A DNA stretch of 64,000 nucleotides, taken from positions 1 through 64,000 of the forward strand of contig JAJDAO010000003.1 of assembly GCA_029261835.1 (NCBI GenBank), given 5' to 3'. Numbering within the stretch: position 1 is the first letter of the stretch; the number at the start of each line of letters is the position of its first letter. This DNA comes from Deltaproteobacteria bacterium (lineage in GTDB: Bacteria; Myxococcota_A; UBA9160; UBA4427). Below, one piece after another: positions 55,695 through 64,000 of the stretch. The position numbers and the translations under genes are program-made. Under the pieces are notes generated by a model. That model had not been told where the DNA came from. It ran no database searches and was given only the letters and a program-made list of their open reading frames with translations.

Positions 55695-58449
55695 TGCCGG
55701 GCATGTTCTCGAGGAGCCCCAACGTGACCGCGTTCCTGCGTTCCTTGATCTCGGCGTCGGACTCCTCGACGACGAGTTCGTCGGGCTCGATCTGGAAGAT
55801 CTTCTGTCCTTTGCAGACGACGGCTCCATCGCTGTCGACCATCAGATTCTTCTTGATCGTTCCCGCGAAGGGGGCCAGGATCTTGTTGAACATCTTCATC
55901 ACCTCGATGATGAAGAGGGGCTGACCTTCCACGAAGTGCGCGCCCTCGTCGACGAGCGGCGGCAGGTGCGGCGCCTCGCGGGCGTAGAAGGCGCCGCCCA
56001 TCGGTGTGACGATCTCGTCGGAGCTCTGGCGGGGCGGCGGCGCGAGGCTTCGTATCAGATCGCGGGTGATCTTGGTGTCCCGGTACTGCTCCGGTACGAC
56101 GGGCTCGAGCCTTTCGTTCACCGTGATCTCGCTGAAGCCAGACTGCAGGCCGATGCGCGGGATCAACAACAGCAGTTCGTTGCCGAGCTGGAAGCCGCGA
56201 TGAGCGGCCTGGCAGCGTCTCCACAGCTCGGGATCGTTCGGAGCGACGGCATCGTTGGCGGGGGCCTCCAGCAGCGCTTGTGTCTCTTCCCAGTGATCGT
56301 TGGCGACGAGTTCCGCGATGTGGGCGTAGAAGGCGAGGGCGTTGCTCAGGATCTCGTCATCGTGCCGCCAGATCATCTCGGACGCGGGCTTGTGCGCGGC
56401 GTAGTCCATGTGGAGGTAGTGGTAGATTTCTCGCAGGAAGAAGATGGGGTTCTCGGCGAACTCCACCCGCTGTCCGTCCAGGCGCCAGAGCTGACCGTCG
56501 TAGCGTCCGATGAAGCCGGCCAGGGCGTGCGGATCGGCGAGCAGGCGTCCGATGGGGCGCAGGAGCAGCGTCTCCTTGCCGCTTAGCGTCTTCCGCGCCT
56601 CATCGCTGGGCAGACGCTTCATCAGCTCGCTCGCGGCCAACGGCAAGTCGACGTCGCGAGCAATCAGCTGGAGCGAGCCCACGGCCGCCAGGTAGTGGCT
56701 GAGGAAATCGGTGCTGGGCTTCATCATGGGCTCGACGCCGAGCGTCCAGTTGATGAGTCCGTACTGCACTGGCATGTTGGTCTCGAGATCGTCGCCGCGC
56801 ATCTCTGTGCACCGAAGGATCTCCGACAGACGTTCGAGGTTGTGCCTGCGGTTCTCTCCATGGCTCAAGATGAGGGCGATGTTCGAGTCGTAGGCGCCGG
56901 CCAGGTTGTAGTAGATGAAGGCTCCGGTGTCGGGGCTGCGCGTGCCGATCCCCTGATCGTCGCGGATCTCATAGGCGAGCGGCTCGGACCACTGGCGGAT
57001 CAGGCCCCCGGCATGCGGCTGGAGCGCCGAGTTGCTGGCGTTGAGCCGGATCTCGGCACCCGAAACGTGGAGGGGTACGCGCTCGGGCCGCGGCAGGTGC
57101 CTGCCGTGGAGCTCGAGGAGCATCATCACCTCGATCAGCCGCTCGACGTAGAAGAACTCGTCCGCGTCGTCCGGGTTTCTGAAGCGAAGCCGATAGACGA
57201 GCTCGGTCACGCCGTGTTCGACCTGGATGCGCGTATTCATCTCCATGAAGAAGTGGTCGAAACCCTCGACGATGCACTCGAAGGTAGAGACGCTGTCGAG
57301 CCCGACACCGGCTGCGAACCTCTCGGCATCGCTCTCCATCGTGGCCAGAGTCTTCCGATCGCGCTCGAGTGTCTCTCGGAAGGCGCCCTCGTACTCTGCG
57401 ATGGCGCCATCAAGCAGCTCTTGCGTCAGTGAGAACTCGAGCTGTTTCTGCTCGTGCATCTGGATCGAGCAATCGCGCCCGCCCAGCGCCAGCGCCCAGT
57501 CGCCGTTTCCGATCACCTGGATCTCGTTGTGGCGTGTGCTCTCCAGGTTCAGCTCGATCAAGAAGTTCCGGTTGGAGCCCGGCTCGATGACCTTCTGCTC
57601 GGCCAGGATCTCCATCACGGCCCCCGCAACCCGCTTCGGCTCGGACGCCACGCGCTGGCCCTTGCCGCCGCCGCCGCCGATGCACTTGTAGCGGATGCGC
57701 TTGTCCGGGTACTGCTGCCAGATCTTCTTCGACTCGACCTCAGCGGCTCGCTGGAGTTCTTCGATCGTGACCAGCTCGACGGCGGCCGCATAGCCCGCCT
57801 GCAGCAGCAGCTCGGCGTTCTCTTCCAGCGTCTGCTCTCGGTCGAATTCCCAATCCAAGGCGTGCTGGCTGGCGAGCTTCTCCAGCTCCGCCCGTTTCTC
57901 GACGCGGGCGAGCAACGCGAGCGCCGAGATGTTGTCGACACCCGGGATGACGGCGTTGTTCAGGCTGCGCGCCAGCTTCTTCGCTTCGTCTTTGGCGCCC
58001 GCACGGCGGATCACCGCGGCCGACGGACCGAAGAAGCCCAGCCCAGCGTCCTCGATCGCCTGGATGAAATCCGCATCTTCCGCCATGAACCCGTAGCCGG
58101 CGAAGATGTGCGTGTAGCCATGGGATAGGGCGATGTCGACGATGAGTTCGATGCGCTGGATCTTCTCTTCCTGGCCCGCGCCCATATAGTCGGGGACGCG
58201 GTGGACGTTGCTGGGAAACCGGATCGAGCGGATCTCCGGCGCCACGCAGCGGGGATAGACGATCGAGTCCTTCTCGGACAGCAGCATGCCGTACTCTCGA
58301 ATACCGGCCTCTTCGAAGATCTGAAAGGCCTCCCTTCGGACCGGGCCGCGGCAGACGACCAGGCACTTGACGTGCTGCAGCGAAAAGGATCGCAGCCACT
58401 CCGAATTCGCCTCATGGAAGCGGCCGGGGGTGAGGTCTCGCGTCAGCAT
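55675..58449 (-). CDS. Long biotin carboxylase/biotin carrier protein of an acyl-CoA carboxylase
   Basis: A 924-residue protein, far longer than the usual 450-680. Residues about 20-560 form a biotin carboxylase with inserts (YKCIGGGGGKGQRVA, HFFMEMNTRIQVEHGVTE). A helical linker follows, and the C-terminal biotinyl domain carries FIIEVMKMFNKI. Similar long forms occur in some delta-proteobacterial and spirochaete genomes, paired with a carboxyltransferase as here. It may be the organism's acetyl-/propionyl-CoA carboxylase. ATG 58449 overlaps the carboxyltransferase stop by one base. Confidence 0.88.
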   Translation of the reverse strand: MLTRDLTPGRFHEANSEWLRSFSLQHVKCLVVCRGPVRREAFQIFEEAGIREYGMLLSEKDSIVYPRCVAPEIRSIRFPSNVHRVPDYMGAGQEEKIQRIELIVDIALSHGYTHIFAGYGFMAEDADFIQAIEDAGLGFFGPSAAVIRRAGAKDEAKKLARSLNNAVIPGVDNISALALLARVEKRAELEKLASQHALDWEFDREQTLEENAELLLQAGYAAAVELVTIEELQRAAEVESKKIWQQYPDKRIRYKCIGGGGGKGQRVASEPKRVAGAVMEILAEQKVIEPGSNRNFLIELNLESTRHNEIQVIGNGDWALALGGRDCSIQMHEQKQLEFSLTQELLDGAIAEYEGAFRETLERDRKTLATMESDAERFAAGVGLDSVSTFECIVEGFDHFFMEMNTRIQVEHGVTELVYRLRFRNPDDADEFFYVERLIEVMMLLELHGRHLPRPERVPLHVSGAEIRLNASNSALQPHAGGLIRQWSEPLAYEIRDDQGIGTRSPDTGAFIYYNLAGAYDSNIALILSHGENRRHNLERLSEILRCTEMRGDDLETNMPVQYGLINWTLGVEPMMKPSTDFLSHYLAAVGSLQLIARDVDLPLAASELMKRLPSDEARKTLSGKETLLLRPIGRLLADPHALAGFIGRYDGQLWRLDGQRVEFAENPIFFLREIYHYLHMDYAAHKPASEMIWRHDDEILSNALAFYAHIAELVANDHWEETQALLEAPANDAVAPNDPELWRRCQAAHRGFQLGNELLLLIPRIGLQSGFSEITVNERLEPVVPEQYRDTKITRDLIRSLAPPPRQSSDEIVTPMGGAFYAREAPHLPPLVDEGAHFVEGQPLFIIEVMKMFNKILAPFAGTIKKNLMVDSDGAVVCKGQKIFQIEPDELVVEESDAEIKERRNAVTLGLLENMPGNAHREQ

Positions 58450-60110
58450 TACTCGTGCTCCCTCTGGACGCCGCTCATCGGGGATGGGTTGTACTTCCGC
58501 ATCAGGAAGCAGAGGTTCTCCGCCAGCACCCGCCGGCTGTCGCCCGGCATGACCACGCTGGAGACGGAGCCCAGAGAGAGCGCCTCCTTGGGATTCATCA
58601 GCTCGCGCTCGTAGCGACCCGAGAGCTCGGCCAGTGCTTCGTCTCGTGCACGCCGCGCCTCGGCTTCGGTCTCACCGCGCGCGATGGCCGCCTGGTAGGC
58701 CGTTGCCAGTTCGCGGACTTCCCGCTTGTAGACGAAGTCCTTGCCGGCCGGGCCCATCACCGCGATGCGGGCCATGGGCAGTGTGAGAACGCGATCGGCG
58801 CCGGTGAAGTAGGAGTTCCAGCTCGCGTAGGCGCCGCCGAAGGCGTTGCGGATGATCATCGTGATGCGCGGCGTGCGAATGTCGATGATGGAGTCGAGCA
58901 GCTTGCGGCCAGCCAGGATGATTCCGCGGCGCTCCTGCTCACTTCCCGGCAGAAAGCCGGTCGTGTCTTCGATGAAGATCAGCGGGATGTTGTAGAGATT
59001 GCAGAAGCGGATGAATCGGGTGGCCTTGATGGCCGCATCGAAGTCGATCTGGCCGGAAGCCACGGCCGAGTTGTTGGCGACGAAGCCCGCGACGTGGCCC
59101 GCCAGGCGACCAAAGGCGGTGATGAGATTGCGCGCCCGCTGCGGCTGCAACTCGAAGTACTCGCCGAAGTCGCAGACCTGTTGCAGGTAGAGCGTGATGT
59201 CCATCGGGGCGTTCATACCCGCTGGCGTGCTGAAGCTGCGCCGGAAGAGCAGATCCTCCTCGACGGTGTGTCGGTTGACCGGATCTGAAATCTCGGCAAA
59301 GGGTGCGAAGCTGTGATTGTTGTCGGGCAGATAGGAGAGCAGGCGGATGGTCATGCGCAGCGAGCTGAGCTCGTCGCGGGTCGTGAGATCACACACGCCG
59401 TTGAGTCCGTGCACACCAGGACCGCCGAGCGCATCGGCCGTGACGTCCTCGCCCAACACCGACTTGACGACACCCGGTCCCGTCAGGCCGATGAAGGTAT
59501 CCTCGCACTGGATCATGAACGAGCCCTGGCGCGGCAGGTAGGCCCCGCCACCGGCGTTGTAGCCGAACATCAGGTTGATGCTGGGAACCACACCGCTGAT
59601 CTTTCGCAGTGCGGTGAATGCCTCGCTGTAGCCATCGAGACCGCCGACGCCGGCCGGCACGAAGGCGCCAGCCGAATCGTTCATGCCGATCAGCGGGATG
59701 CCGTGCTCCCCCGCCATGTAGATCAGCCGGGCGAGCTTGGCACCGTTGGTGGCGTCCATCGAGCCGGCGCGCAGGGTGAAGTCGTGTCCGTAGACGGCGA
59801 CGTCGCGCCCGTCGATATCCAGGATGCCGGTTACAATGGCGGCACCGTCGAGACCCGGGCCCCAGTTTCGCCACAGGATGTTGGGTTCGCGATCGGTAAG
59901 GACCTTGATCCGCTCCCAGACCGTCATACGGCCCTTGGCGTGCTGGATACGTACCCGATCCGGACCGCCGCCGTGCAGCGGCCGCTCGATCAGCTCTTCG
60001 CCCATCACCAGCGCGTCGTGGTAGATGCCCTCGCCCACGGAATCCGACGGGCGCTTCACGGTGGCTTCGGTCGAGAGCGGATTGGTCAGTGAGAATTGGG
60101 CGGCGGCCAT
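58449..60110 (-). CDS. Acyl-CoA carboxylase carboxyltransferase subunit
   Basis: A 553-residue carboxyltransferase. [54 protein letters not shown] and [17 protein letters not shown] place it in the superfamily, but the sequence differs clearly from the carboxyltransferases at 6831 and 30932. It pairs with the long biotin carboxylase downstream (TAATG overlap), making this the third carboxyltransferase and second complete carboxylase of the window. The substrate (acetyl- or propionyl-CoA) cannot be read directly. ATG 60110 lies at the end of a repeat-rich intergenic region. Confidence 0.9.
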   Translation of the reverse strand: MAAAQFSLTNPLSTEATVKRPSDSVGEGIYHDALVMGEELIERPLHGGGPDRVRIQHAKGRMTVWERIKVLTDREPNILWRNWGPGLDGAAIVTGILDIDGRDVAVYGHDFTLRAGSMDATNGAKLARLIYMAGEHGIPLIGMNDSAGAFVPAGVGGLDGYSEAFTALRKISGVVPSINLMFGYNAGGGAYLPRQGSFMIQCEDTFIGLTGPGVVKSVLGEDVTADALGGPGVHGLNGVCDLTTRDELSSLRMTIRLLSYLPDNNHSFAPFAEISDPVNRHTVEEDLLFRRSFSTPAGMNAPMDITLYLQQVCDFGEYFELQPQRARNLITAFGRLAGHVAGFVANNSAVASGQIDFDAAIKATRFIRFCNLYNIPLIFIEDTTGFLPGSEQERRGIILAGRKLLDSIIDIRTPRITMIIRNAFGGAYASWNSYFTGADRVLTLPMARIAVMGPAGKDFVYKREVRELATAYQAAIARGETEAEARRARDEALAELSGRYERELMNPKEALSLGSVSSVVMPGDSRRVLAENLCFLMRKYNPSPMSGVQREHE

Positions 60111-60307
60111 GTCGTTTTATCGGCTTTCCATCTGCCGAGCGCATCCGGGCCACGGCACTATCCCGGGCCCGGCTTCCGCGGCGATTGTTGCGCTGCACTT
60201 ATTCAGCAAGCTCGAGATCTCGGATCTGCTCGAGGAAGGCGATCCCTGTCGGCTTGGATTCTGGGCCCCTGGGGGCGTCGAGGGCTTCGTCATCGAGGCG
60301 CGCCAGT

Positions 60308-60328
60308 CTAGCCCGGATTATTCCCCAA
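60308..60328 (+). repeat. Left end of the palindromic element
   Basis: CTAGCCCGGATTATTCCCCA is identical to the element end at 27597 over its first 16 bases. It is followed not by the known interior but by unrelated GC-rich sequence, so this is a truncated or diverged copy. Confidence 0.6.
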
Positions 60329-60462
60329 GGCCCGGCTGCGTGCGAGCCCCGCCGAGATCGTGGGCCCAATTCGCGCGCGTGCCCCTGTCGCATGAGAAGG
60401 CGCGGACTTCTCGGGTGCGGCCGAAGGAGATAATAGGAGAAGCGCCCGCGAGGATGCGGTGA

Positions 60463-60540
60463 CCCGGACTGATTCATGAAGACGTGTTGGTCGTGCGCGG
60501 ACGTACATCCTTCGTGGCGCGTTCAGGAATGATCCGAGTT
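60463..60540. repeat. Short inverted pair of palindromic-element ends
   Basis: CCCGGACTGATTCATGAA (60463-60480) and TTCAGGAATGATCCGAGTT (60522-60540) are diverged left and right ends of the same family, in inverted orientation about 40 bases apart. This looks like an internally deleted copy, lying inside or next to the copy that begins at 60308. Confidence 0.5.
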
Positions 60541-60658
60541 AACGTCATCCAGTCCGGTTGTGGGCGCCGTGAGCGCGCGTCTTCGGCCCCTTCGATTCAA
60601 CCAGCGGAAAGCCCGGTCCTCTCGACGGCCGGGCTCGCTCAAGGAGAGTTCAGAGACG

Positions 60659-61735
60659 ATGCCCCTGCCGATCGGACGTGACCTGGAGGAGACTCGCACG
60701 AAGCTTGCCGACTGGCTGGCGAAGAAGCTGCCCGAGGTCCAGGACATTCACATCGAAGGTCTGCGGGGGCCCAAAGACACGGGCTTCTCGAGCGACACGT
60801 TGATGTTCGAGCTGCACTATCAGCGGGATGCCGCCGCGGTTCGTGAGGACCTGGTCGTTCGTCTCGAGCCGGCCAGCGACTTCGGCGTCTTCCCAGAGTA
60901 CGATGTGGCGCTGCAATACAATATGATGAGTGCGCTGGCCGATACCGCCGTGCCGGTGCCCCGCATGCTCTGGCTCGAGGAGGATCGTGGGCCGCTTGGC
61001 GCGCCCTTCTACGTGATGGAGCGGCTCGACGGTCAGGTGCCCAACGACAGCCCGCCGTACCACACCGAGGGCTGGATAGTGGATCTCGCGCCCGAGAGTC
61101 GTGCGGCGCTCTGGTATAGCGGTCTCGAGGCCATGGCCGAGGTACACAAGCTCGACTGGCAGAGCGCGGAGTTCTCCTTTCTGAAACGGCCGGCTCCGGG
61201 GATGACGCCGCTGGCGGCTCAGCTGCAGTATTGGGACGACTACATCAGCTGGGGCATGGAGCGCGCGCGCTATCCACTGCTCGTCGATTCACTCGAGTGG
61301 CTGCATGCCCATCAGCCGGCCAACGAGCCGACGGCCATTTGCTGGGGCGATGCACGCATTTCCAACCAGATCTTCAACAACTGCCAGGCCATCGCCGTGA
61401 TCGACTGGGAGATGGTGTTTCTCGGGAACCCGGTCGCCGACCTGGCCTGGTTCATCAACCTCGATCGTTGCTTCACCGAGGGGATCAGCGTACCGCGTCT
61501 CGAGGGCGTACCCGATCGCGCGGCCACGGTCGCCCGATGGGAGGAGTGTGTCGGGAGGCCTGCCGAGCACTTCCAGTACTACGAATACTTCGCCGCATTC
61601 CGGTTCTCGGTCATCATGGCTCGGGTCTTCCTGCAGATGAAGCACTACGAGATCCTGCCCCAGGACGCGATCGTGGACGTCGACAATCTGGCTACGAACG
61701 TGCTGAATGCCGTGAGGGCGGAAGTCGAGGCCTGA
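60659..61735 (+). CDS. Phosphotransferase family (APH/choline kinase fold) protein
   Basis: A 358-residue kinase-fold protein. AICWGDARISNQIF is the catalytic loop: Asp and Asn are kept, while the His of the usual HGD is Trp. VIDWEMVFLGNPVADLAWF is the metal-binding DxD-like segment. MPLPIGRDLEETRTKLADWL is the usual N-terminus of the large group annotated as phosphotransferases beside acyl-CoA dehydrogenases. The phosphorylated molecule is unknown; hydroxyacyl or sterol-like acids have been suggested for relatives. ATG 60659 follows AAGGAGAG. Confidence 0.88.
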   Translation: MPLPIGRDLEETRTKLADWLAKKLPEVQDIHIEGLRGPKDTGFSSDTLMFELHYQRDAAAVREDLVVRLEPASDFGVFPEYDVALQYNMMSALADTAVPVPRMLWLEEDRGPLGAPFYVMERLDGQVPNDSPPYHTEGWIVDLAPESRAALWYSGLEAMAEVHKLDWQSAEFSFLKRPAPGMTPLAAQLQYWDDYISWGMERARYPLLVDSLEWLHAHQPANEPTAICWGDARISNQIFNNCQAIAVIDWEMVFLGNPVADLAWFINLDRCFTEGISVPRLEGVPDRAATVARWEECVGRPAEHFQYYEYFAAFRFSVIMARVFLQMKHYEILPQDAIVDVDNLATNVLNAVRAEVEA

Positions 61736-61845
61736 GGCTGGTCGCGCGGCCCGCGCCGGGGAGCTGCCTGGAGCCGTGGCGGAATCTCCTGCATCTTCCG
61801 GCAAAGTGGTTGCACAGACGGCGCGACATGCCGCATGATCATTAG

Positions 61846-62529
61846 ATGGCTGCGGAAGACGACGAAAAGAAGCACAAGCCGCACTCCTGGGTGAGCGGCG
61901 AGGAGGATCGGCCGCCTCGAGACGGGCGCGCCGCGCGCGCTCTGCGAACCCGTAGGGCGGTGGCCGACGCGCTCCTCCACCTGATCGAAGAGGGCGATCT
62001 GCGCCCCACTTCGAGGAGCATCGCCGAGCGAGCGGGTGTCTCCGAGCGGACGATCTTCCAACACTTCGACGATCTTGAGAATCTCTTCGGTGTTGCGGCC
62101 AGTCGCGTCGGTGACCGCATCCTGCAGAATCTCAGCCATATCTCGGCCGAGGGTCCCTTCGAGGAGCGTCTCCAGGTCTACATGAACGAGCTGCTCTATC
62201 TCCATGAGGCGATGACGCCCGTGCGTAGGGCTTCGAGGCTTCATGAGCCTTTCTCACCGGTGATCGATCGTTCGCTCGCACAGCTACGCGATACGCTGCG
62301 CCGCGGGATCGAGCGCGTCTTTGGGTGCGAGCTGGCTCAGTGGTCGGGCCACGAGCAGCGAGAAATCCTGGAGGCTCTTGCGGTGATCGCTGCCTGGAGC
62401 AGCTGGGAGAACATGCGCAAGCACATGGGCTTCTCGCCCGAGCGTGCTCGTCGTGTCATCGAGCTGGGCTTTCGCGCGGTGCTGCGGCAGCCCGCGGTCT
62501 CCCCGGACGAGCCCGACCAGTCCGGCTGA
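61846..62529 (+). CDS. TetR/AcrR family transcriptional regulator
   Basis: A 227-residue regulator. RTRRAVADALLHLIEEG, then SRSIAERAGVSERTIFQHFDD, forms the helix-turn-helix (about 28-75). The C-terminal ligand domain is unclassified. An acidic, Lys-rich N-terminal tail of about 25 residues precedes the DNA-binding domain. It lies 110 bases after the phosphotransferase gene and ends 6 bases from the convergent DUF7064-like gene, so either could be its target. No clear palindrome was found in front of it. Confidence 0.88.
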   Translation: MAAEDDEKKHKPHSWVSGEEDRPPRDGRAARALRTRRAVADALLHLIEEGDLRPTSRSIAERAGVSERTIFQHFDDLENLFGVAASRVGDRILQNLSHISAEGPFEERLQVYMNELLYLHEAMTPVRRASRLHEPFSPVIDRSLAQLRDTLRRGIERVFGCELAQWSGHEQREILEALAVIAAWSSWENMRKHMGFSPERARRVIELGFRAVLRQPAVSPDEPDQSG

Positions 62530-62535
62530 GTCGGT

Positions 62536-63510
62536 CTATTCCACCTGTCTCAGGAACTCCGAGAGTCCGTACCCGATCTGGTCGCCGCAGCGCCACTCGG
62601 TCATTCCTTCGCCGATGTGTGTCGTCATTCCGGCTCGCCGATTGCGCAGCGGTATGAAGCCCTTGACCTGACCGCTGATCTGCAGCTCCTCGCCATCGTG
62701 GGTCTTGATCTCGACGTCCAGCGCCCGGTGGTAGAGTCCGTTCTCCTCGTACGCTGCCTCGATCGCGACCTCGCTGATGAGTTCCAACTTGCCGTTTCGC
62801 ACGACTACGCCGCCCGCCCGCTCGCTCTCGGCGGTTCGCCGGATGATGGAGACCATGGCGCCGAAGTCGGGACCGAAGTTCATCGTCAGCCACTCGTAGC
62901 TGTGAATCGCCTGCCAGTGTCGGGGTCCCCAGGAGTGGTCTCTCAGGCCGTAGCCGTCGAGCTGAACGGTGTCACCGTCTATCTCGAGACTTCCGGACAC
63001 TGACATGTGTTGTTCGTAGTGGGCTTTCGCGAATTGATTCTCCGCCTCGGCGTCGTTCTCCTGCTGATTCTTCGTTCCGCCATACATCGGGCCGGCGGCG
63101 CAGTGGAGCAGGTCGAGCGCAATCCGGCGCCTCGGGCTCTGTCTGAATGCCTTTGCCGGGTCCGCCATCGCTGTCGGATCCTTCAGATCGGCTACGGAGC
63201 CGGTGTAGGCCGTGCGCAGCTTCTCACCGGGTTCGAGTACATCGAAGCGCATGCCGCCGGCATCGAAGGCGTCGTTGTGGTCGATGGGTGCGCGCTTGAA
63301 CTCGAACAAGACCCGACCGTCCTGCAAGTAGATGCAGACGGTCATCTCGGCCCGGCCCTCGTTGGCCCGGTTGCCGAGACGGACGAAGCCACCGACCGAT
63401 CGTCCGGGGTCGAAGAAGTTGAAGTACATGCTCTCGTTGAAGTTGGACTCGCTGCCAAGGGGATGCGTGTAGTCGTCCTCGGGGACGATGTTGCCGAGGA
63501 TTTCGATCAT
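62536..63510 (-). CDS. DUF7064-like conserved hypothetical protein
   Basis: A 324-residue soluble, beta-rich protein. YFNFFDPGRSVGGFVRLGNR, HMSVSGSLEIDGDTVQLDGYG and RDHSWGPRHWQAIHSYEWL are characteristic of a family found beside phosphotransferase and acyl-CoA dehydrogenase genes in lipid and steroid degraders, which I recall as DUF7064/7065. The fold may be lipocalin-like, related to CrtC hydratases. Function unknown. ATG 63510 follows GGAG; the open frame to 63774 has no protein-like features. It is convergent with the TetR gene. Confidence 0.72.
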   Translation of the reverse strand: MIEILGNIVPEDDYTHPLGSESNFNESMYFNFFDPGRSVGGFVRLGNRANEGRAEMTVCIYLQDGRVLFEFKRAPIDHNDAFDAGGMRFDVLEPGEKLRTAYTGSVADLKDPTAMADPAKAFRQSPRRRIALDLLHCAAGPMYGGTKNQQENDAEAENQFAKAHYEQHMSVSGSLEIDGDTVQLDGYGLRDHSWGPRHWQAIHSYEWLTMNFGPDFGAMVSIIRRTAESERAGGVVVRNGKLELISEVAIEAAYEENGLYHRALDVEIKTHDGEELQISGQVKGFIPLRNRRAGMTTHIGEGMTEWRCGDQIGYGLSEFLRQVE

Positions 63511-64000
63511 GGCGGGTCTCCGCTGGGCCGGTCTCGGCCCGGGTTGGATGTCAGAGCCGCGCTGGCGCGTTCGCCGATCGCGGCGACGCGCAGCGGCCAG
63601 ACCGCTTCGGCAGGGTAGCCGACATCGAGATCCACCCGCCCCGGGTCCCCCCGCCCGGACGAGAGTCCCGAGCCGCAGTCCCGCCCGGATGCGTGAGTTT
63701 TCTTGTCCGCCGAGATGCGCGCCGCCTGAGTCCGCTGGGGCACACTCGGAGACCGGAGAGCGAAGAAAAATCACAGGGTCTAATTCACCACGACCTACTC
63801 CGCCTTCGCCGATGGATCGGACTTCGCATAGCCCTCACGGCCGTCGCCTTGGGGGGAGATGCTTAGCAGCGCCCTTCACCGGGAAAGCGGTGCCCCGCAG
63901 GTGATACCGCCCCGGCATGCCTCTTGTGCTAAACGGGTCGCGCTTGAGATCCCGGGTTGCGGCGCCCGCGCTGCAACGGGTCCTCAAGAAAGTCCGTTCC
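63511..64000. other. Right-edge intergenic region, no gene confirmed
   Basis: About 490 bases. The first half is very GC-rich and should hold the promoter of the gene ending at 62536. From about 63765 to 63800 the sequence is less GC-rich. An ATG at 63917 opens a frame (MPLVLNGSRLRSRV) that runs off the edge without a ribosome site; too little is visible to call it. Confidence 0.45.

Larger units (their letters stand above)
60111..60658. other. Divergent intergenic region carrying repeat remnants
   Basis: About 548 bases between the carboxylase operon (-) and the phosphotransferase gene (+). The first 190 bases show no gene. Ends of the dispersed palindromic element lie at 60308, 60463 and 60522. 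Several short open frames cross it, but none has family similarity I recognise. Confidence 0.6.

Noticed and set aside
63917..64000. Start of a flagellin-like or other gene at the right edge.
   Set aside because: Only 28 codons are visible, there is no ribosome site, and the resemblance rests on a few residues.

Overview
The window is about 64 kb of GC-rich, gene-dense bacterial chromosome. Nothing in it fixes the taxonomy. Several traits together resemble the former Deltaproteobacteria (Myxococcota, Desulfobacterota or Binatota type), which is inference: luciferase-like oxidoreductases of the F420 type, a very large NAD-glutamate dehydrogenase, a long biotin carboxylase, a UGSC selenoprotein, and many acyl-CoA enzymes. 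No rRNA, tRNA, CRISPR array, transposase or phage gene was recognised.

Region 1 (35-15513, all +) is a catabolic block. It holds a luciferase-like oxidoreductase, a CMD-family protein, an alpha-methylacyl-CoA racemase and a PECR-like SDR. A TetR regulator with a candidate operator follows, and then a near-continuous operon: luciferase-like oxidoreductase, acyl-CoA dehydrogenase, acyl-CoA carboxylase beta and alpha, methylglutaconyl-CoA hydratase-like protein and an AtuA-family protein. This set resembles the leucine/isovalerate (Liu) and acyclic-terpene (Atu) pathways for methyl-branched acyl-CoAs. The block ends with a small membrane protein, a CPTC thioredoxin-like fusion protein and, overlapping it, a UGSC-family selenoprotein. 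The selenoprotein reads through an in-frame UGA at 15271, followed at the right distance by a SECIS-like hairpin; ordinary gene calling would split it in two.

Region 2 (15560-23958) holds a zinc-ribbon coiled-coil protein (-), a corrinoid protein with a homocysteine methyltransferase-like enzyme, a CrcB/DUF190 pair, and a 1643-residue NAD-glutamate dehydrogenase. Region 3 (24265-30629) looks accessory: a methyltransferase, a GT2 glycosyltransferase, two polytopic membrane proteins, an alpha/beta hydrolase, a 3'-truncated DJ-1/PfpI gene ending in an 18-bp tandem repeat, and a 182-bp palindromic element.

Region 4 (30932-46855) holds an orphan carboxyltransferase, a P450 with a divergent ferredoxin, ElbB, a PhyH-type dioxygenase, a DUF3237 protein, a third luciferase-like oxidoreductase, a LolC/E-like permease, a secreted beta-propeller protein, a universal stress protein, an NhaD-type antiporter, a second acyl-CoA dehydrogenase and a parvulin-type isomerase. 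Region 5 (46860-63510) holds a lipoprotein, an ATP-grasp-like protein, purB and purL, a eukaryote-like PFK-2/FBPase-2 overlapping a long biotin carboxylase/carboxyltransferase pair, a phosphotransferase, a TetR regulator and a DUF7064-like protein.

A dispersed palindromic repeat with ends CTAGCCCGGATTATTCAT occurs at about 1565, 27597-27778, 45850, 60308 and 60463-60540. At three of these loci it supplies a gene's stop codon. Three tandem-repeat patches (28724, 36715, 38396) lie at gene starts or ends.
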